In this document: one piece after another, positions 1-7,673 of the stretch
Position numbering within the stretch: position 1 is the stretch's first letter
Layout: each line of letters begins with the position of its first letter
Source of the DNA: CAYMZZ01 sp964395095
Lineage (GTDB): Bacteria > Bacteroidota > Bacteroidia > Chitinophagales > Chitinophagaceae
Reading direction: 5' to 3'
Assembly: GCA_964395095.1 (NCBI GenBank)
Contig: CAYMZZ010000011.1
Span: forward strand, 62,001 to 126,000
Length of the DNA: 64,000 nt
Translations under genes and position numbers: made by a program
The notes under the pieces: generated by a model
Databases searched by the model: none
What the model saw: the letters and a program-made list of their open reading frames with translations, nothing else
What the model was told of the DNA's origin: nothing

Positions 1-21
1 GCCGAATATAAAGTACCAGTT

Positions 22-684
22 TTGACGAACCCCGCCGCTAAAATACGCCTCGCAATAGTAGACGACCATCAGATTGTAATTGATGGACTGCAAGCCCTCC
101 TGAAGGGTCATCCGCAATTTGAGTTCGTATTGGCGAGTACGGCACCTACAACGGTGATGGATCAGCTTCAAAAAACGCCCGTCGATATTTTGCTGACGGA
201 TGTAATGATGCCCGGTATGTCGGGCCTGGAACTCTCGCGGCTGGTTCGCAAGCATTTTCCCCATATAAAAATTCTCGCGCTATCCATGACGGGCGAAGCG
301 GAATTGGTGAACCAGATGCTGGAGGATTCTGATATCGCGGGCTATGTGTTGAAGAATATTGGCAGGCAGGAACTGGAAGAGGCGCTGACAAAAATTTCGA
401 ATGGCGGCATTTATTTCAGTGAAGAAGTTTTGCAGGCCATGGAAAAAGATTCGAATCGAAAAAAGCAATACGAAGAAGCCCATCTCACGGGCCGCGAAAT
501 TGAAATTATCCGGCTGATCGAAAAAGAATATAATAATAAGCAAATTGCCGAAGCCCTCTTCATCAGCGAAAGAACCGTAGAAACCCACCGCAAAAACATT
601 TTCCGCAAAACAGGCACCAATAGCGTGATAGGATTGATTAAATATGCGTATGAGCATAGGCTGATCAGGGATCGTGAATCGTGA
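22..684 (+). CDS. LuxR/NarL-family response regulator (5' end uncertain)
   Basis: Two-component response regulator expected to bind DNA when phosphorylated by a sensor kinase. The N-terminal receiver domain (about residues 8-125) has the acidic pair D14/D15, the phospho-acceptor D60 in TDVMMPG and a conserved Lys near residue 111. The C-terminal LuxR-type helix-turn-helix (about 154-212) has LTGREIEIIRLI and SERTVETHRKNI. The 220-residue length is normal for the NarL class. The start used is a TTG, but the frame stays open to base 1, so the true start may lie outside the window. The last codons (RES, stop) are written by the first units of a GTGAG-type repeat array. No partner kinase is visible. 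The target genes cannot be inferred. Confidence 0.93.
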   Translation: MTNPAAKIRLAIVDDHQIVIDGLQALLKGHPQFEFVLASTAPTTVMDQLQKTPVDILLTDVMMPGMSGLELSRLVRKHFPHIKILALSMTGEAELVNQMLEDSDIAGYVLKNIGRQELEEALTKISNGGIYFSEEVLQAMEKDSNRKKQYEEAHLTGREIEIIRLIEKEYNNKQIAEALFISERTVETHRKNIFRKTGTNSVIGLIKYAYEHRLIRDRES

Positions 685-1028
685 GGCGTGAGGCGTGAGT
701 TGTAAGTAGTAAGTTGTAAGTAGTAAGTAGTAAGTGTGATGGATGGCATTCAAAAAAATCTGCGCAAATCTGCGTGAAAGATCTCGCGAAATTTGAACAG
801 GTTTAAAGAGCCGATGCGCTTCCCGCAGATTTGCGCGGATACAGGGATGAAAAGCTCTTCGCCTGAGCCAGACCTAACGGATCACGGCATTCGGACTCCA
901 CTCATAGCGCGCGCACCCTACCGATCATGTAATTTCCGGCTCATCAACTACTTTTTTTCGCAGATTTGACTTAGAAATTAATTTTCAATGGATACTCACG
1001 CCTCACGATTCACGCCTCACGATTCACT
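672..1028. repeat. Composite intergenic repeat region 1
   Basis: This 361-bp gap holds no gene. A 7-bp array (CGTGAATCGTGAGGCGTGAG type, 672-700) runs into a TAAGTAG/TAAGTTG array (701-736). A 10-bp-unit element with ATCTGCGnnn units and the core GAACAGGTTTAAAGAGCC follows at about 757-840. The gap ends in a CTCACGCCTCACGATTCAC array (995-1028), the reverse complement of the first array. The outer arrays could pair across the gap. The left array overlaps the stop codon of the response regulator; the right array ends 17 nt before the next ATG. Confidence 0.85.
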
Positions 1029-1045
1029 CTAAACCTTCAACCGCT

Positions 1046-2197
1046 ATGTCACCACTCATTTCTTCCCGACAACAGCCTTTCTTCTTCCAAAGTTTGTTAG
1101 TAATTATTCTGCTGACTATAACTTTTCAATTTTCGGCCCATGCGCAGATATCTTTAACCATGTTGCCCAGCGGTGGTAATAAAAAGGCTGGCGTGTATGA
1201 GCGGGTAGGCCTTACCGATGTGCACGTATATTACGATCGGCCGGCTGTAAAAGGCAGAGAGGGTAAAATTTGGGGTGAGCTCGTACACAAGGGCTTTACC
1301 GACCAGGGCTTTGGATCGAGTAAAGCGGCGCCCTGGCGTGCAGGCGCGAATGAGAATACGGTGATCAGTTTTTCTACGGATGTGAAGATTAACGGGCAAT
1401 CCCTACCAAAAGGCCGCTACGGCTTCTTCATCGCTTATGATCCGGAATCGAGTATCCTCATTTTTTCCAAAAATCACAGCTCATGGGGCAGTTATTTTTA
1501 TGATCCAAAGGAAGATGCCCTGCGAGTAAACGTGAAGCCCGAAGCATTGGCATCATCCGTTGAATGGTTGCAATTTAGTTTTCAGCCAATCAGCAATAAT
1601 AAGGCGATACTTGGTTTGGAATGGGAAAAGCTGCGGATCCCCTTCACCATAGAAGTGGATTATATAGCGGATCAACTGGAAAGCTTCCGTCGCGAACTAA
1701 GAACAGAACGTGGCTTCACGTGGATGAGCTGGAACCAGGCGGCCAACTGGTGTTTGCAAAATAATGTGAACCTGGAGCAGGCCCTGCAATGGTCGGATAG
1801 CGCCACCAGCATCAATTTCGGAGGCAACCAGGAATTTATCACATTTACCACCAAAGCGGCTATACTTGAAAAGCTGGGGCGTGTCGAAGAAGCACAGGCT
1901 TTGATGAAGGCCGCATTACCGGTCGCCAATATGAACGAAGTGCATCAATATGGCCGCACCCTTTTGCAGCAGAAGAAAAATAAGGAGGCCATGGAAATAT
2001 TTCAGTTCAACCATAAAAACCATCCCAAAGAATTTACCACCCTGGTTGGACTTGCCAGGGGATATTCCGCGAATAGTGATCTGAAAAATGCCCTCAAATA
2101 CGCGAAGCAGGCCCTGCCACTTTCGCCCAACGAACCCAATAAAAAAGTAGTGGAGGGAATGATAGAGAAACTAAGTAAGGGAGAACCAATAGACTAA
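1046..2197 (+). CDS. DUF2911 protein with TPR-like C-terminus
   Basis: Exported protein of unknown biochemical function. Residues 1-34 form a signal peptide, with likely cleavage after SAHA. Residues about 35-180 match the DUF2911 family common in Bacteroidota; recognisable segments are VGLTDVHVYYDRPAVKGR, IWGELV, WRAGANENTVI and LPKGRYGFF. The C-terminal 110 residues are helical with TPR-like units (AAILEKLGRVEEAQALMKAA, KNKEAMEIFQFNHKNHP, LKNALKYAKQALPLSP). An A/C-rich repeat array ends just upstream of the ATG. The stop codon lies in one arm of the terminator shared with the convergent FKBP gene. Family assignment is firm; function is unknown. Confidence 0.92.
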   Translation: MSPLISSRQQPFFFQSLLVIILLTITFQFSAHAQISLTMLPSGGNKKAGVYERVGLTDVHVYYDRPAVKGREGKIWGELVHKGFTDQGFGSSKAAPWRAGANENTVISFSTDVKINGQSLPKGRYGFFIAYDPESSILIFSKNHSSWGSYFYDPKEDALRVNVKPEALASSVEWLQFSFQPISNNKAILGLEWEKLRIPFTIEVDYIADQLESFRRELRTERGFTWMSWNQAANWCLQNNVNLEQALQWSDSATSINFGGNQEFITFTTKAAILEKLGRVEEAQALMKAALPVANMNEVHQYGRTLLQQKKNKEAMEIFQFNHKNHPKEFTTLVGLARGYSANSDLKNALKYAKQALPLSPNEPNKKVVEGMIEKLSKGEPID

Positions 2198-2240
2198 AAG
2201 AAATAAGCGCCCGAGGGCGCTTATTTCTTTTAGTCTATTG
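2187..2240. terminator. Bidirectional terminator containing both stop codons
   Basis: A perfect 25-bp inverted repeat (2187-2211 and 2216-2240) with the 4-nt loop CGAG. The lower stem carries A- and T-rich tracts on both strands, so it can terminate in both directions. The TAA of the upstream gene (2195-2197) and the TAG of the downstream minus-strand gene (2235-2237) both lie inside the arms. Confidence 0.92.
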
Positions 2241-2714
2241 AACGTCGACCAGCGTCACTTCAAAAAACAGCGGCGTGTTGCCTGGTATTACGGATCGGCC
2301 CTCACAGCCATAAGCCAGCGCAGAGGGTATCAGCAGGCGAATGCTGCCACCTTCTTTAATAAGCGGAATGCCTATTTTCCAGCCGTCGATCAACCCACTC
2401 AAAGGCCAGTGGGGATTTTGTTGCGTGTTATTGGGTGTTGACTGCTGATCGAAGATTTCTCCATTCAAGAATTTACCAACATAAGTGATGGCTATATTGG
2501 AATTAACGGTAGGCGTTGCGCCAGAGCCGGCATCCAGAATTTCATAATAAATTCCGCTGTTATGTTGCATAGGCACCATCCCGATCTGGTTCGCATAAGC
2601 CAGCATGGCGTCGGCCTCGGCAGCAACCGGTTTGGGTTTACATTCCTTATTACAGCCCGTATGAAGGGTCAATACTAAAGAGCTAAGGACGAAAAGGGTC
2701 AAAAAACGACTCAC
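2235..2714 (-). CDS. FKBP-type peptidyl-prolyl isomerase lipoprotein
   Basis: Predicted outer-membrane or periplasmic lipoprotein that catalyses cis-trans isomerisation of prolyl bonds. A lipoprotein signal ends in LHTGC with Cys21 as the acylated residue, followed by NKEC. The FKBP fold covers about residues 55-159: SNIAITYVGKFLNGEIFDQQ, the LIDGWKIGIPLIKEGG segment, and IPSALAYGCEGR, where many FKBPs have a Gly instead of the Cys. The start is GTG. The length of 159 residues suits a single-domain exported FKBP. It is convergent with the DUF2911 gene and its stop codon is inside the shared terminator. Confidence 0.93.
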   Translation of the reverse strand: MSRFLTLFVLSSLVLTLHTGCNKECKPKPVAAEADAMLAYANQIGMVPMQHNSGIYYEILDAGSGATPTVNSNIAITYVGKFLNGEIFDQQSTPNNTQQNPHWPLSGLIDGWKIGIPLIKEGGSIRLLIPSALAYGCEGRSVIPGNTPLFFEVTLVDVQ

Positions 2715-2788
2715 AATTGTTTGGTTTAGTTTTCAAATAGTTGGCAGATAAAGGACAAGCAAAGAGAGCTAATCGCTGCAAAGCGGGG

Positions 2789-3109
2789 TCATTCTGATTC
2801 GCGTTCTTTTTTTGCTATCAGCTCCCGATACCTCGTTTCATTAATATCCCATTTATGGCGAATGGAAAACACAGTAACAAAAATGATAATGCCCAAGCCG
2901 GCTATCAGCAACACAGGAAAAAGCGATGAATCGGCCCGGAATTGCATGCTCGCCCGCCTATACCAGCCTGAAAAAAAATTGACGAAGATGGCCAGCACCA
3001 GCGTAAGACCCAGCGGCAAGCCTAATCCCAATTGATAGATCAGCTTTTTTTTATGCGCCCGGTTTTGGGCCCAGTAGGCGACAAATTCTTCCTCTTCACG
3101 TGATAACAT
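2789..3109 (-). CDS. Small two-helix membrane protein, unknown function
   Basis: Predicted 106-residue inner-membrane protein. It begins with a charged cytoplasmic segment (MLSREEEEFVAYWAQNRAHK), has two hydrophobic helices (about residues 27-46 and 66-86) and ends in a basic, charged tail (YRELIAKKERESE). I recognise no family. The frame is open 15 codons further upstream, but a perfect -7 box (TATTTTTG) ends four bases before the internal ATG, so I place the start there. Its 5' region abuts the promoter region of the divergent HU-like gene. Confidence 0.75.
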   Translation of the reverse strand: MLSREEEEFVAYWAQNRAHKKKLIYQLGLGLPLGLTLVLAIFVNFFSGWYRRASMQFRADSSLFPVLLIAGLGIIIFVTVFSIRHKWDINETRYRELIAKKERESE

Positions 3110-3113
3110 GCCG

Positions 3114-3121
3114 CAAAAATA
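3114..3121 (-). promoter_or_regulatory. -7 promoter box, 4 nt from start codon
   Basis: On the minus strand this reads TATTTTTG, a full match to TAnnTTTG, followed by CGGC and then ATG. The geometry predicts a transcript that starts at or next to the A of the start codon. No clear -33 TTTG was found. Confidence 0.6.
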
Positions 3122-3193
3122 GCACTTCGTCGCCTTTATACTTGCAGCAGCCATTCGAATTATCTATATTGTGACACCTAATAGCAGCAGGCT

Positions 3194-4102
3194 GTGAAAA
3201 TAACCGCTTTACTAACCCAATATCTGTATACCACGCAGCGCCTTGATCTGCCCGGGATTGGCAGCTTTATTCTCGATTCGGCCCCTGAATTGCCTGTGAG
3301 TGGAAAGGGCCATGCTGATCTGCCCCTGCCGGCACGATTTGAATACCATGCTGATTTGCCACAGCCCAAAGCTTTAATACAATTTATTTCCGAAGAAACA
3401 GGTAAGATGAAGGCCCTGGCGAGTTCAGACCTCGACTCGTACATTGAGCTGGCACAACAATTCCTGAATATTGGCAAACCATTCACCATAGAAGGTATTG
3501 GTACGCTGGTAAAGTTGAAACAGGGCGAATACGAGTTTACCCCTGCTCCGCCTTTGCATTCGGATCGACGAAAAGAGTCGGTCGGACGCGAGGGCCAGAA
3601 ATCGGGTACAAAGGAAGAATCATCGACCCGTTTTGACTCTATGATTACCGAACCCGGTAATAGCAACCGCTGGCGCAAGCCCCTGATTGCCCTGGTTGTA
3701 CTCGCCGGCCTGGCCCTGGCCATTTGGGGCGGCTACCAGCTTTCGAAAAATGGAGAAAATGGGGTGAATAGCGAGACCAGTGTTGCCGGAAATAATTCAA
3801 TGGATGCCGAAAACAATATTGCCGTAAACGACAGTATGGCGGCCGCTCGTGAAGACAGTATTCGCGAGGCCAATCAGCCCAGGGCCGCTTCCTATAAATA
3901 TGTGCTCGAAAACACCAGGCAATCCCGCGCCTTCCGCCGCTTCAATCAGCTCCGGACCAATCTCTGGGATGTACACCTGGAAACGAAGGATTCCGTTAAC
4001 TATAAACTGTACATGACATTGCCGGTCAATTACGGCGATACTTCCCGTATAAAAGACTCGCTGCGTATCATGCTGGGAAGACCAGTGTATATTGAGAGAT
4101 AA
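3194..4102 (+). CDS. HU-like (CCDC81-type) domain protein with one membrane helix
   Basis: The N-terminal 120 residues resemble the bacterial CCDC81-like HU domain, a Bacteroidota variant of the HU/IHF fold often joined to SPOR domains: MKITALLTQYLYTTQRLDLP, GIGSFILD, then a second half with FTIEGIGTLVKLKQGEYEF. A polar linker and a single transmembrane helix (about residues 160-180, LIALVVLAGLALAIWGGYQL) follow. The C-terminal extracytoplasmic part ends in a roughly 70-residue region that could be SPOR-like (YKYVLENTRQSRAFRRFNQL, LYMTLPVNYGD, LRIMLGRPVYIE). Start GTG. In this family the protein is thought to act at the envelope or division site; that role is inferred. An alternative is a general envelope anchor protein. 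Confidence 0.75.
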   Translation: MKITALLTQYLYTTQRLDLPGIGSFILDSAPELPVSGKGHADLPLPARFEYHADLPQPKALIQFISEETGKMKALASSDLDSYIELAQQFLNIGKPFTIEGIGTLVKLKQGEYEFTPAPPLHSDRRKESVGREGQKSGTKEESSTRFDSMITEPGNSNRWRKPLIALVVLAGLALAIWGGYQLSKNGENGVNSETSVAGNNSMDAENNIAVNDSMAAAREDSIREANQPRAASYKYVLENTRQSRAFRRFNQLRTNLWDVHLETKDSVNYKLYMTLPVNYGDTSRIKDSLRIMLGRPVYIER

Positions 4103-4443
4103 GGTTGAAGATTTAAAGTTTAGGTTTAAATATTGAGGGGACTTTTGATTGCCAGTAATCGCAACCCCAATTTCCCATCCTTTCACGCACCAAAAGAAGT
4201 TGACAGCTTTTGCGGTGATCCTGTATCGGCGATGATCTGCGCAACAAATCTGCTCAAATCTGCGGGAAAACGCTCCTGAACGCTGAACCTGTTTAAAGTG
4301 CTGAAGTATTTCCCGCAGATTTTCGCGGATGTCTTCGCAGATTTGCGCAGATGATTTCTCCAATCAATTTCCAAATCCCAGCCCTCCAATCATCTCCCTT
4401 CCTACTCACGCCTCACCTCTCACGCCTCACGTCTCACGCTTCA
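4103..4443. repeat. Composite intergenic repeat region 2
   Basis: This 324-bp gap without genes contains a second copy of the 10-bp-unit element (4232-4355). Its ends are inverted (ATCTGCGCAA and TTGCGCAGAT) and its core is GAACCTGTTTAAAGTGCTGAAG. It is followed by a CACGCCTCACGTCTCACG array (4402-4443), which on the minus strand is G-rich and encodes the last residues (KRET) and stop codon of kynureninase. A weak TTTAAAGTTTAGG stretch follows the HU-like gene's stop. Confidence 0.85.
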
Positions 4444-5701
4444 GTATTTCCCCCAACTCAAACACTTCCTCAAATCCATTATAGAGCGGCACGGGAGCAA
4501 ACCTTATCACATCGGGTTCGCGCCAGTCGGTAATGATGCCAGCCGCTGAAAGGCGGTCAAAAAGCGCTCTGCCGGTACCCGGTACCAACAGCGATACCTG
4601 GCAACCGCGCCATTGCGGGTCGGTGGGTGTAATGATTTGAATGGGACGGTTATCGCCTTTCGATAATGTCGTTTGCAATACGGCCCACAAGAAATCGTTC
4701 AGCCTTCTTCGTTTTTGCTGAATTTTTTCCCAACCCGCCTCCATAAAAATTTCAAGGGAAGCCTGCAGGCAGGCATATAGCAAAATGGAAGGAGTACTCA
4801 GTTGCCAGCCCTGCGCGCCGGACATGGGCTTAAAGCCCTTCTCCATCCGGAAACGCGTGGCCTGATCATAGCCCCACCATCCAGCCAGCCTTGGAAGATC
4901 GCGACGATGATGTTTTTCATGAATAAAAGCGGCTCCCATCGCGCCCGGGCCCGCATTCAGGTATTTGTAATTGCACCAGCAGGCAAAATCCACACCCCAA
5001 TCGTGCAGGTGCAGCGGAATATTGCCGGCAGCATGGGCCAGGTCAAAACCTACCGGAATATCATGGCTCGCCGCTTCGCGGGTAATGGCTTCCATATCGA
5101 GCACCTGACCCGAATAATAATGTAGGCCCCCGAGCAATATCAGGGCAATTTCATCTTTATGTTCGCGAATGGATTGCAGTATGTCTTCCGTCCGCCAGAG
5201 GTTCTCTCCCTCGCGTGGGGTCAGTTCAATAATGGCATCATCGGGATTCAGCCCATGATGGCGCAGATGGGTTTCAAATGCATACTGGTCGCTGGGAAAT
5301 GCTTTGGCCTCACAAAGAATTTTAATTCTTTTCCCCGATGGCCGGTAGAAACTGGCCAGCATCAGGTGCAGGTTCACGGTGAGTTGATTCATCAGCACCA
5401 CTTCCGATTCTTTTGCCCCTACGAGCTGTGCCATTGGCGAAGCCAGTTTCGCGTGATAATCCATCCAGGGTTCTTTCGCATGAAAGAAAGATTCCACACC
5501 CAGGCGGGCCCAATCGTCGAGTACCTGCTGAATCGCCTTTTGCGTTCGTCGGGGTTGCAGGCCCAAAGAATTTCCAAGGAAATAGATATCCGGCTTATCC
5601 GCGGTTCCGGCAGGCAGGAACTCCTGTTTAAACCGGGCGAGTGGGTCTTCCGCATCCAGTTGCCGGGCCAACTCGCGGTTTATTTTATCAAGTGTAAACA
5701 A
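4427..5701 (-). CDS. kynU: Kynureninase
   Basis: PLP enzyme that cleaves L-kynurenine to anthranilate and alanine (or 3-hydroxykynurenine to 3-hydroxyanthranilate). Recognisable segments are YFLGNSLGLQP near the N-terminus, FPSDQYAFETH, GFDLAHAAGNIPLHLHDWGV, the PLP-lysine motif CNYKYLNAGPG, RLAGWWGYD and the C-terminal GIITDWREPDVIRFAPVPLYN. The frame continues to a TTG overlapping the stop of the upstream SDR gene. I prefer the internal TTG (MFTLDKINRE) because a -7 box lies about 37 nt upstream and the extra residues look non-coding. The result is 424 residues, normal for the family. No other tryptophan-catabolic gene is nearby. Confidence 0.95.
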   Translation of the reverse strand: MFTLDKINRELARQLDAEDPLARFKQEFLPAGTADKPDIYFLGNSLGLQPRRTQKAIQQVLDDWARLGVESFFHAKEPWMDYHAKLASPMAQLVGAKESEVVLMNQLTVNLHLMLASFYRPSGKRIKILCEAKAFPSDQYAFETHLRHHGLNPDDAIIELTPREGENLWRTEDILQSIREHKDEIALILLGGLHYYSGQVLDMEAITREAASHDIPVGFDLAHAAGNIPLHLHDWGVDFACWCNYKYLNAGPGAMGAAFIHEKHHRRDLPRLAGWWGYDQATRFRMEKGFKPMSGAQGWQLSTPSILLYACLQASLEIFMEAGWEKIQQKRRRLNDFLWAVLQTTLSKGDNRPIQIITPTDPQWRGCQVSLLVPGTGRALFDRLSAAGIITDWREPDVIRFAPVPLYNGFEEVFELGEILKRET

Positions 5702-5737
5702 GGCAGTCGTTTTAAATAACAGGCATAAACTTCCTGA

Positions 5738-5745
5738 CAAAAATA
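5738..5745 (-). promoter_or_regulatory. -7 promoter box upstream of kynU
   Basis: Minus strand reads TATTTTTG, a full match to TAnnTTTG. It lies just after the SDR stop codon and predicts a transcription start near 5731, giving kynU its own short leader in addition to any read-through from the SDR gene. Confidence 0.55.
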
Positions 5746-5769
5746 AGGCTGATCCATAAGACCGGCGGC

Positions 5770-6558
5770 TCAAATACTACCCGTGCGACCCCCATCTACC
5801 GGGAGGCTGACGCCATTGACATAGCTGGCCAGCCCGGAGGCGAGGAAGCAGGCCACCTGTGCCAGTTCTTCAGGCCGCCCAAAACGCCGGGCCGGAATAC
5901 TTTCCTGCATTTCCGTACGAATATGATCGATTGGCAAGCTTCTCCGGCTGGATTCCGATTGGATCAGGCTATGCAGTCTCTGTGTCTCCGTAAGGCCTGG
6001 CAGGATATTATTGACGGTGATGCCCCAGCGGCCCACTTCATTGCTAAGGGACTTGGCCCAGGCCGCCACCGCCGCCCTTGTCGTATTCGACACCCCCAGG
6101 TTGGCGATGGGTATGCGTACGGAGGTGGAAATAATGTTGATGATCCGGCCAAAGCCTTCCTGCTTCATGCCCGGCAGCAACGCCTGCACGAGGAGTTGAT
6201 TATTGACCAGGTGCTGCTGATATGCGGCGAGGAACTGTTCAGGCTTCGCATCTGCGATGGGGCCCGGTGCGGGACCACCCGTATTGTTGACGAGGATATG
6301 GATGGGTCCGCCGGTTGCCAGTCTATCCGCCACTGCCTTTACCTGGGTGCTATCGGCAAAATCGGCACATTCCACCCGATGCGGCCTGGCCGAATCCGTC
6401 AAAGGCAGGTCCTTCACTATGGCCTTTAAGCGCTCTTCATCACGGGCCAGCAAAATGCATCGAGCCCCGGCCGCGGCAAAAGCCTGCGCAATAGCGAGAC
6501 CGATGCCCTGGGTGCTTCCGCAAATGAGGGCGGTTTTGTTGTGAAGATCTATTTGCAT
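5770..6558 (-). CDS. SDR-family protein with altered catalytic motif
   Basis: Rossmann-fold short-chain dehydrogenase relative, 262 residues. The nucleotide-binding glycine motif is ICGSTQGIGLAIA (about residues 12-24), and NNTGGPAPG replaces the usual NNAG. The canonical YxxxK is absent: the aligned segment SNTTRAAVAAWAKSLSNE has Ser at the Tyr position and Arg at the Lys position. The C-terminus LASYVNGVSLPVDGG is typical of FabG-like proteins. The pattern fits the beta-ketoacyl reductase-like SDR subgroup known to lack a perfect catalytic tetrad, so reductase activity should not be assumed. It precedes kynU by overlap or very close spacing. An A/C-rich array lies directly upstream of the ATG. 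Confidence 0.9.
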   Translation of the reverse strand: MQIDLHNKTALICGSTQGIGLAIAQAFAAAGARCILLARDEERLKAIVKDLPLTDSARPHRVECADFADSTQVKAVADRLATGGPIHILVNNTGGPAPGPIADAKPEQFLAAYQQHLVNNQLLVQALLPGMKQEGFGRIINIISTSVRIPIANLGVSNTTRAAVAAWAKSLSNEVGRWGITVNNILPGLTETQRLHSLIQSESSRRSLPIDHIRTEMQESIPARRFGRPEELAQVACFLASGLASYVNGVSLPVDGGRTGSI

Positions 6559-6990
6559 GTTTCTTGAGTTGTAAGTAGTAAGTTGTAAGTAGTAAGTAGT
6601 AAGTTTTAAGTGGTAAGTAATTGGGGTAGGCGGAGCAGATCAAAGCATAAGGCGGGGGATGTGAATGTTGCCGGGAAAAGCAAGCTACCCAACATAAATC
6701 CTGTCAGCTTCCAAAAAAAAGTTGACATTTTTTTTTTACTTTAATCACTTATCTGCGCACATCTGCGGAAAAAATCTGCGAAAATCTGCGGGAAATCTCT
6801 CCTGAACTTTTAACAGGTTTAAAGAGCCAAAGTGTTTCACGCAGATTTTCACAGATTATTTCCGCAGATTTTCGCAGATTTCTTTTAATAGTAATCCAAC
6901 GCTCTCTATTCCCAGCATCCCACTGCCTACTATAAACCCATAATCTTAAACCAATCAACAAATCACCCAATTACCGAATCACCGAATTAG
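6559..6990. repeat. Composite intergenic repeat region 3
   Basis: This 420-bp gap has no gene. From left to right: a GAGTTGTAAGTAGTAAG array (6566-6620), which is A/C-rich on the minus strand just upstream of the SDR start; the third copy of the 10-bp-unit element (6751-6881) with core TTTAACAGGTTTAAAGAGCC; and a short CCAATTACCGAATCACCGAA array (6951-6990) that encodes the last residues (LIR) and stop of the PaiB gene on the minus strand. Between the first two parts (6621-6750) I see only AT-rich sequence with long T tracts. Confidence 0.85.
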
Positions 6991-7596
6991 TCTTCCCATT
7001 TCTTCCGCCACTTTGCCTGCATCGCCTCCCTGTTCTTTGAGTTTTTCTATTATTTGTTCAAAGCTTTTCGCATCCCTGTTCTGGCTAAGCTTAAAGGTAG
7101 CATCCAATTGGGTCACTTCAATTTCAAATGCCACGATGGCTGGTATCAACCTGCTGATATATTCCTCCGATAAGTCGTGATAATTGGATCCGGAATGGGG
7201 ATTGGCTTCAAAATAGTCAGTAGTACGCTGCAGAATTCCACGCAACCCGGCTTCATCCATAAAATGCATCACTCCGCGGGCCTGTACGCTCATGTAATTC
7301 CAGGTACTGGCCTGCCTGGGGTCGGCATACCAACTGGCGCTTACATAACAATGGGGGCCGGTAAACAGCACCAGCGTGTTCGGATTATCCATAAAGGCTT
7401 TATGGTGATCGGTATTCTTCATCAGGTGCCCGCTCAGCCAGTGCTTGCCATCGCGTTCGTCAACAAACAAGGGGAGTTGGGTGGCCACGGGCATTTGGTT
7501 CCTGCTAACCCCCATTACACTGGCAAAGGGATACTGGCGCATAAAGGCCAGCATCTTAACCGGGTCCTTTTCAGTAAAATAAGGCAGTTTGTACAT
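6979..7596 (-). CDS. paiB: PaiB-family FMN-binding protein
   Basis: Flavin-reductase-like split-barrel protein related to Bacillus PaiB, described there as a repressor of sporulation and protease genes; the role here is unknown. Family segments are MYKLPYFTEKD, HWLSGHLMKNTDHHKA, the signature FTGPHCYVSASWY and STWNYMSVQARG. The 205-residue length is normal. I start at the internal ATG because a -7 box (TATTTTTG) ends 4 nt before it and because family members begin with a short Met-Tyr segment. The C-terminus LIR is encoded by a repeat unit. Confidence 0.92.
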   Translation of the reverse strand: MYKLPYFTEKDPVKMLAFMRQYPFASVMGVSRNQMPVATQLPLFVDERDGKHWLSGHLMKNTDHHKAFMDNPNTLVLFTGPHCYVSASWYADPRQASTWNYMSVQARGVMHFMDEAGLRGILQRTTDYFEANPHSGSNYHDLSEEYISRLIPAIVAFEIEVTQLDATFKLSQNRDAKSFEQIIEKLKEQGGDAGKVAEEMGRLIR

Positions 7597-7600
7597 GCGG

Positions 7601-7608
7601 CAAAAATA
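7601..7608 (-). promoter_or_regulatory. -7 promoter box, 4 nt from paiB start
   Basis: Minus strand TATTTTTG, then CCGC, then ATG. A GTTG sequence 21 bases further upstream could serve as the -33 element. A leaderless transcript is predicted. Confidence 0.6.
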
Positions 7609-7673
7609 AGGAGAATGTGTGCTTTGGTGCAACGGTTGCCTGCCATCCGCTGTCAGTCGAAAAAAATGCTGCT

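Noticed and set aside
6749..6970. 73-codon minus-strand open frame
   Set aside because: It lies wholly within the 10-bp-unit element and its translation mirrors the repeat (RKSAEIICENLRE).
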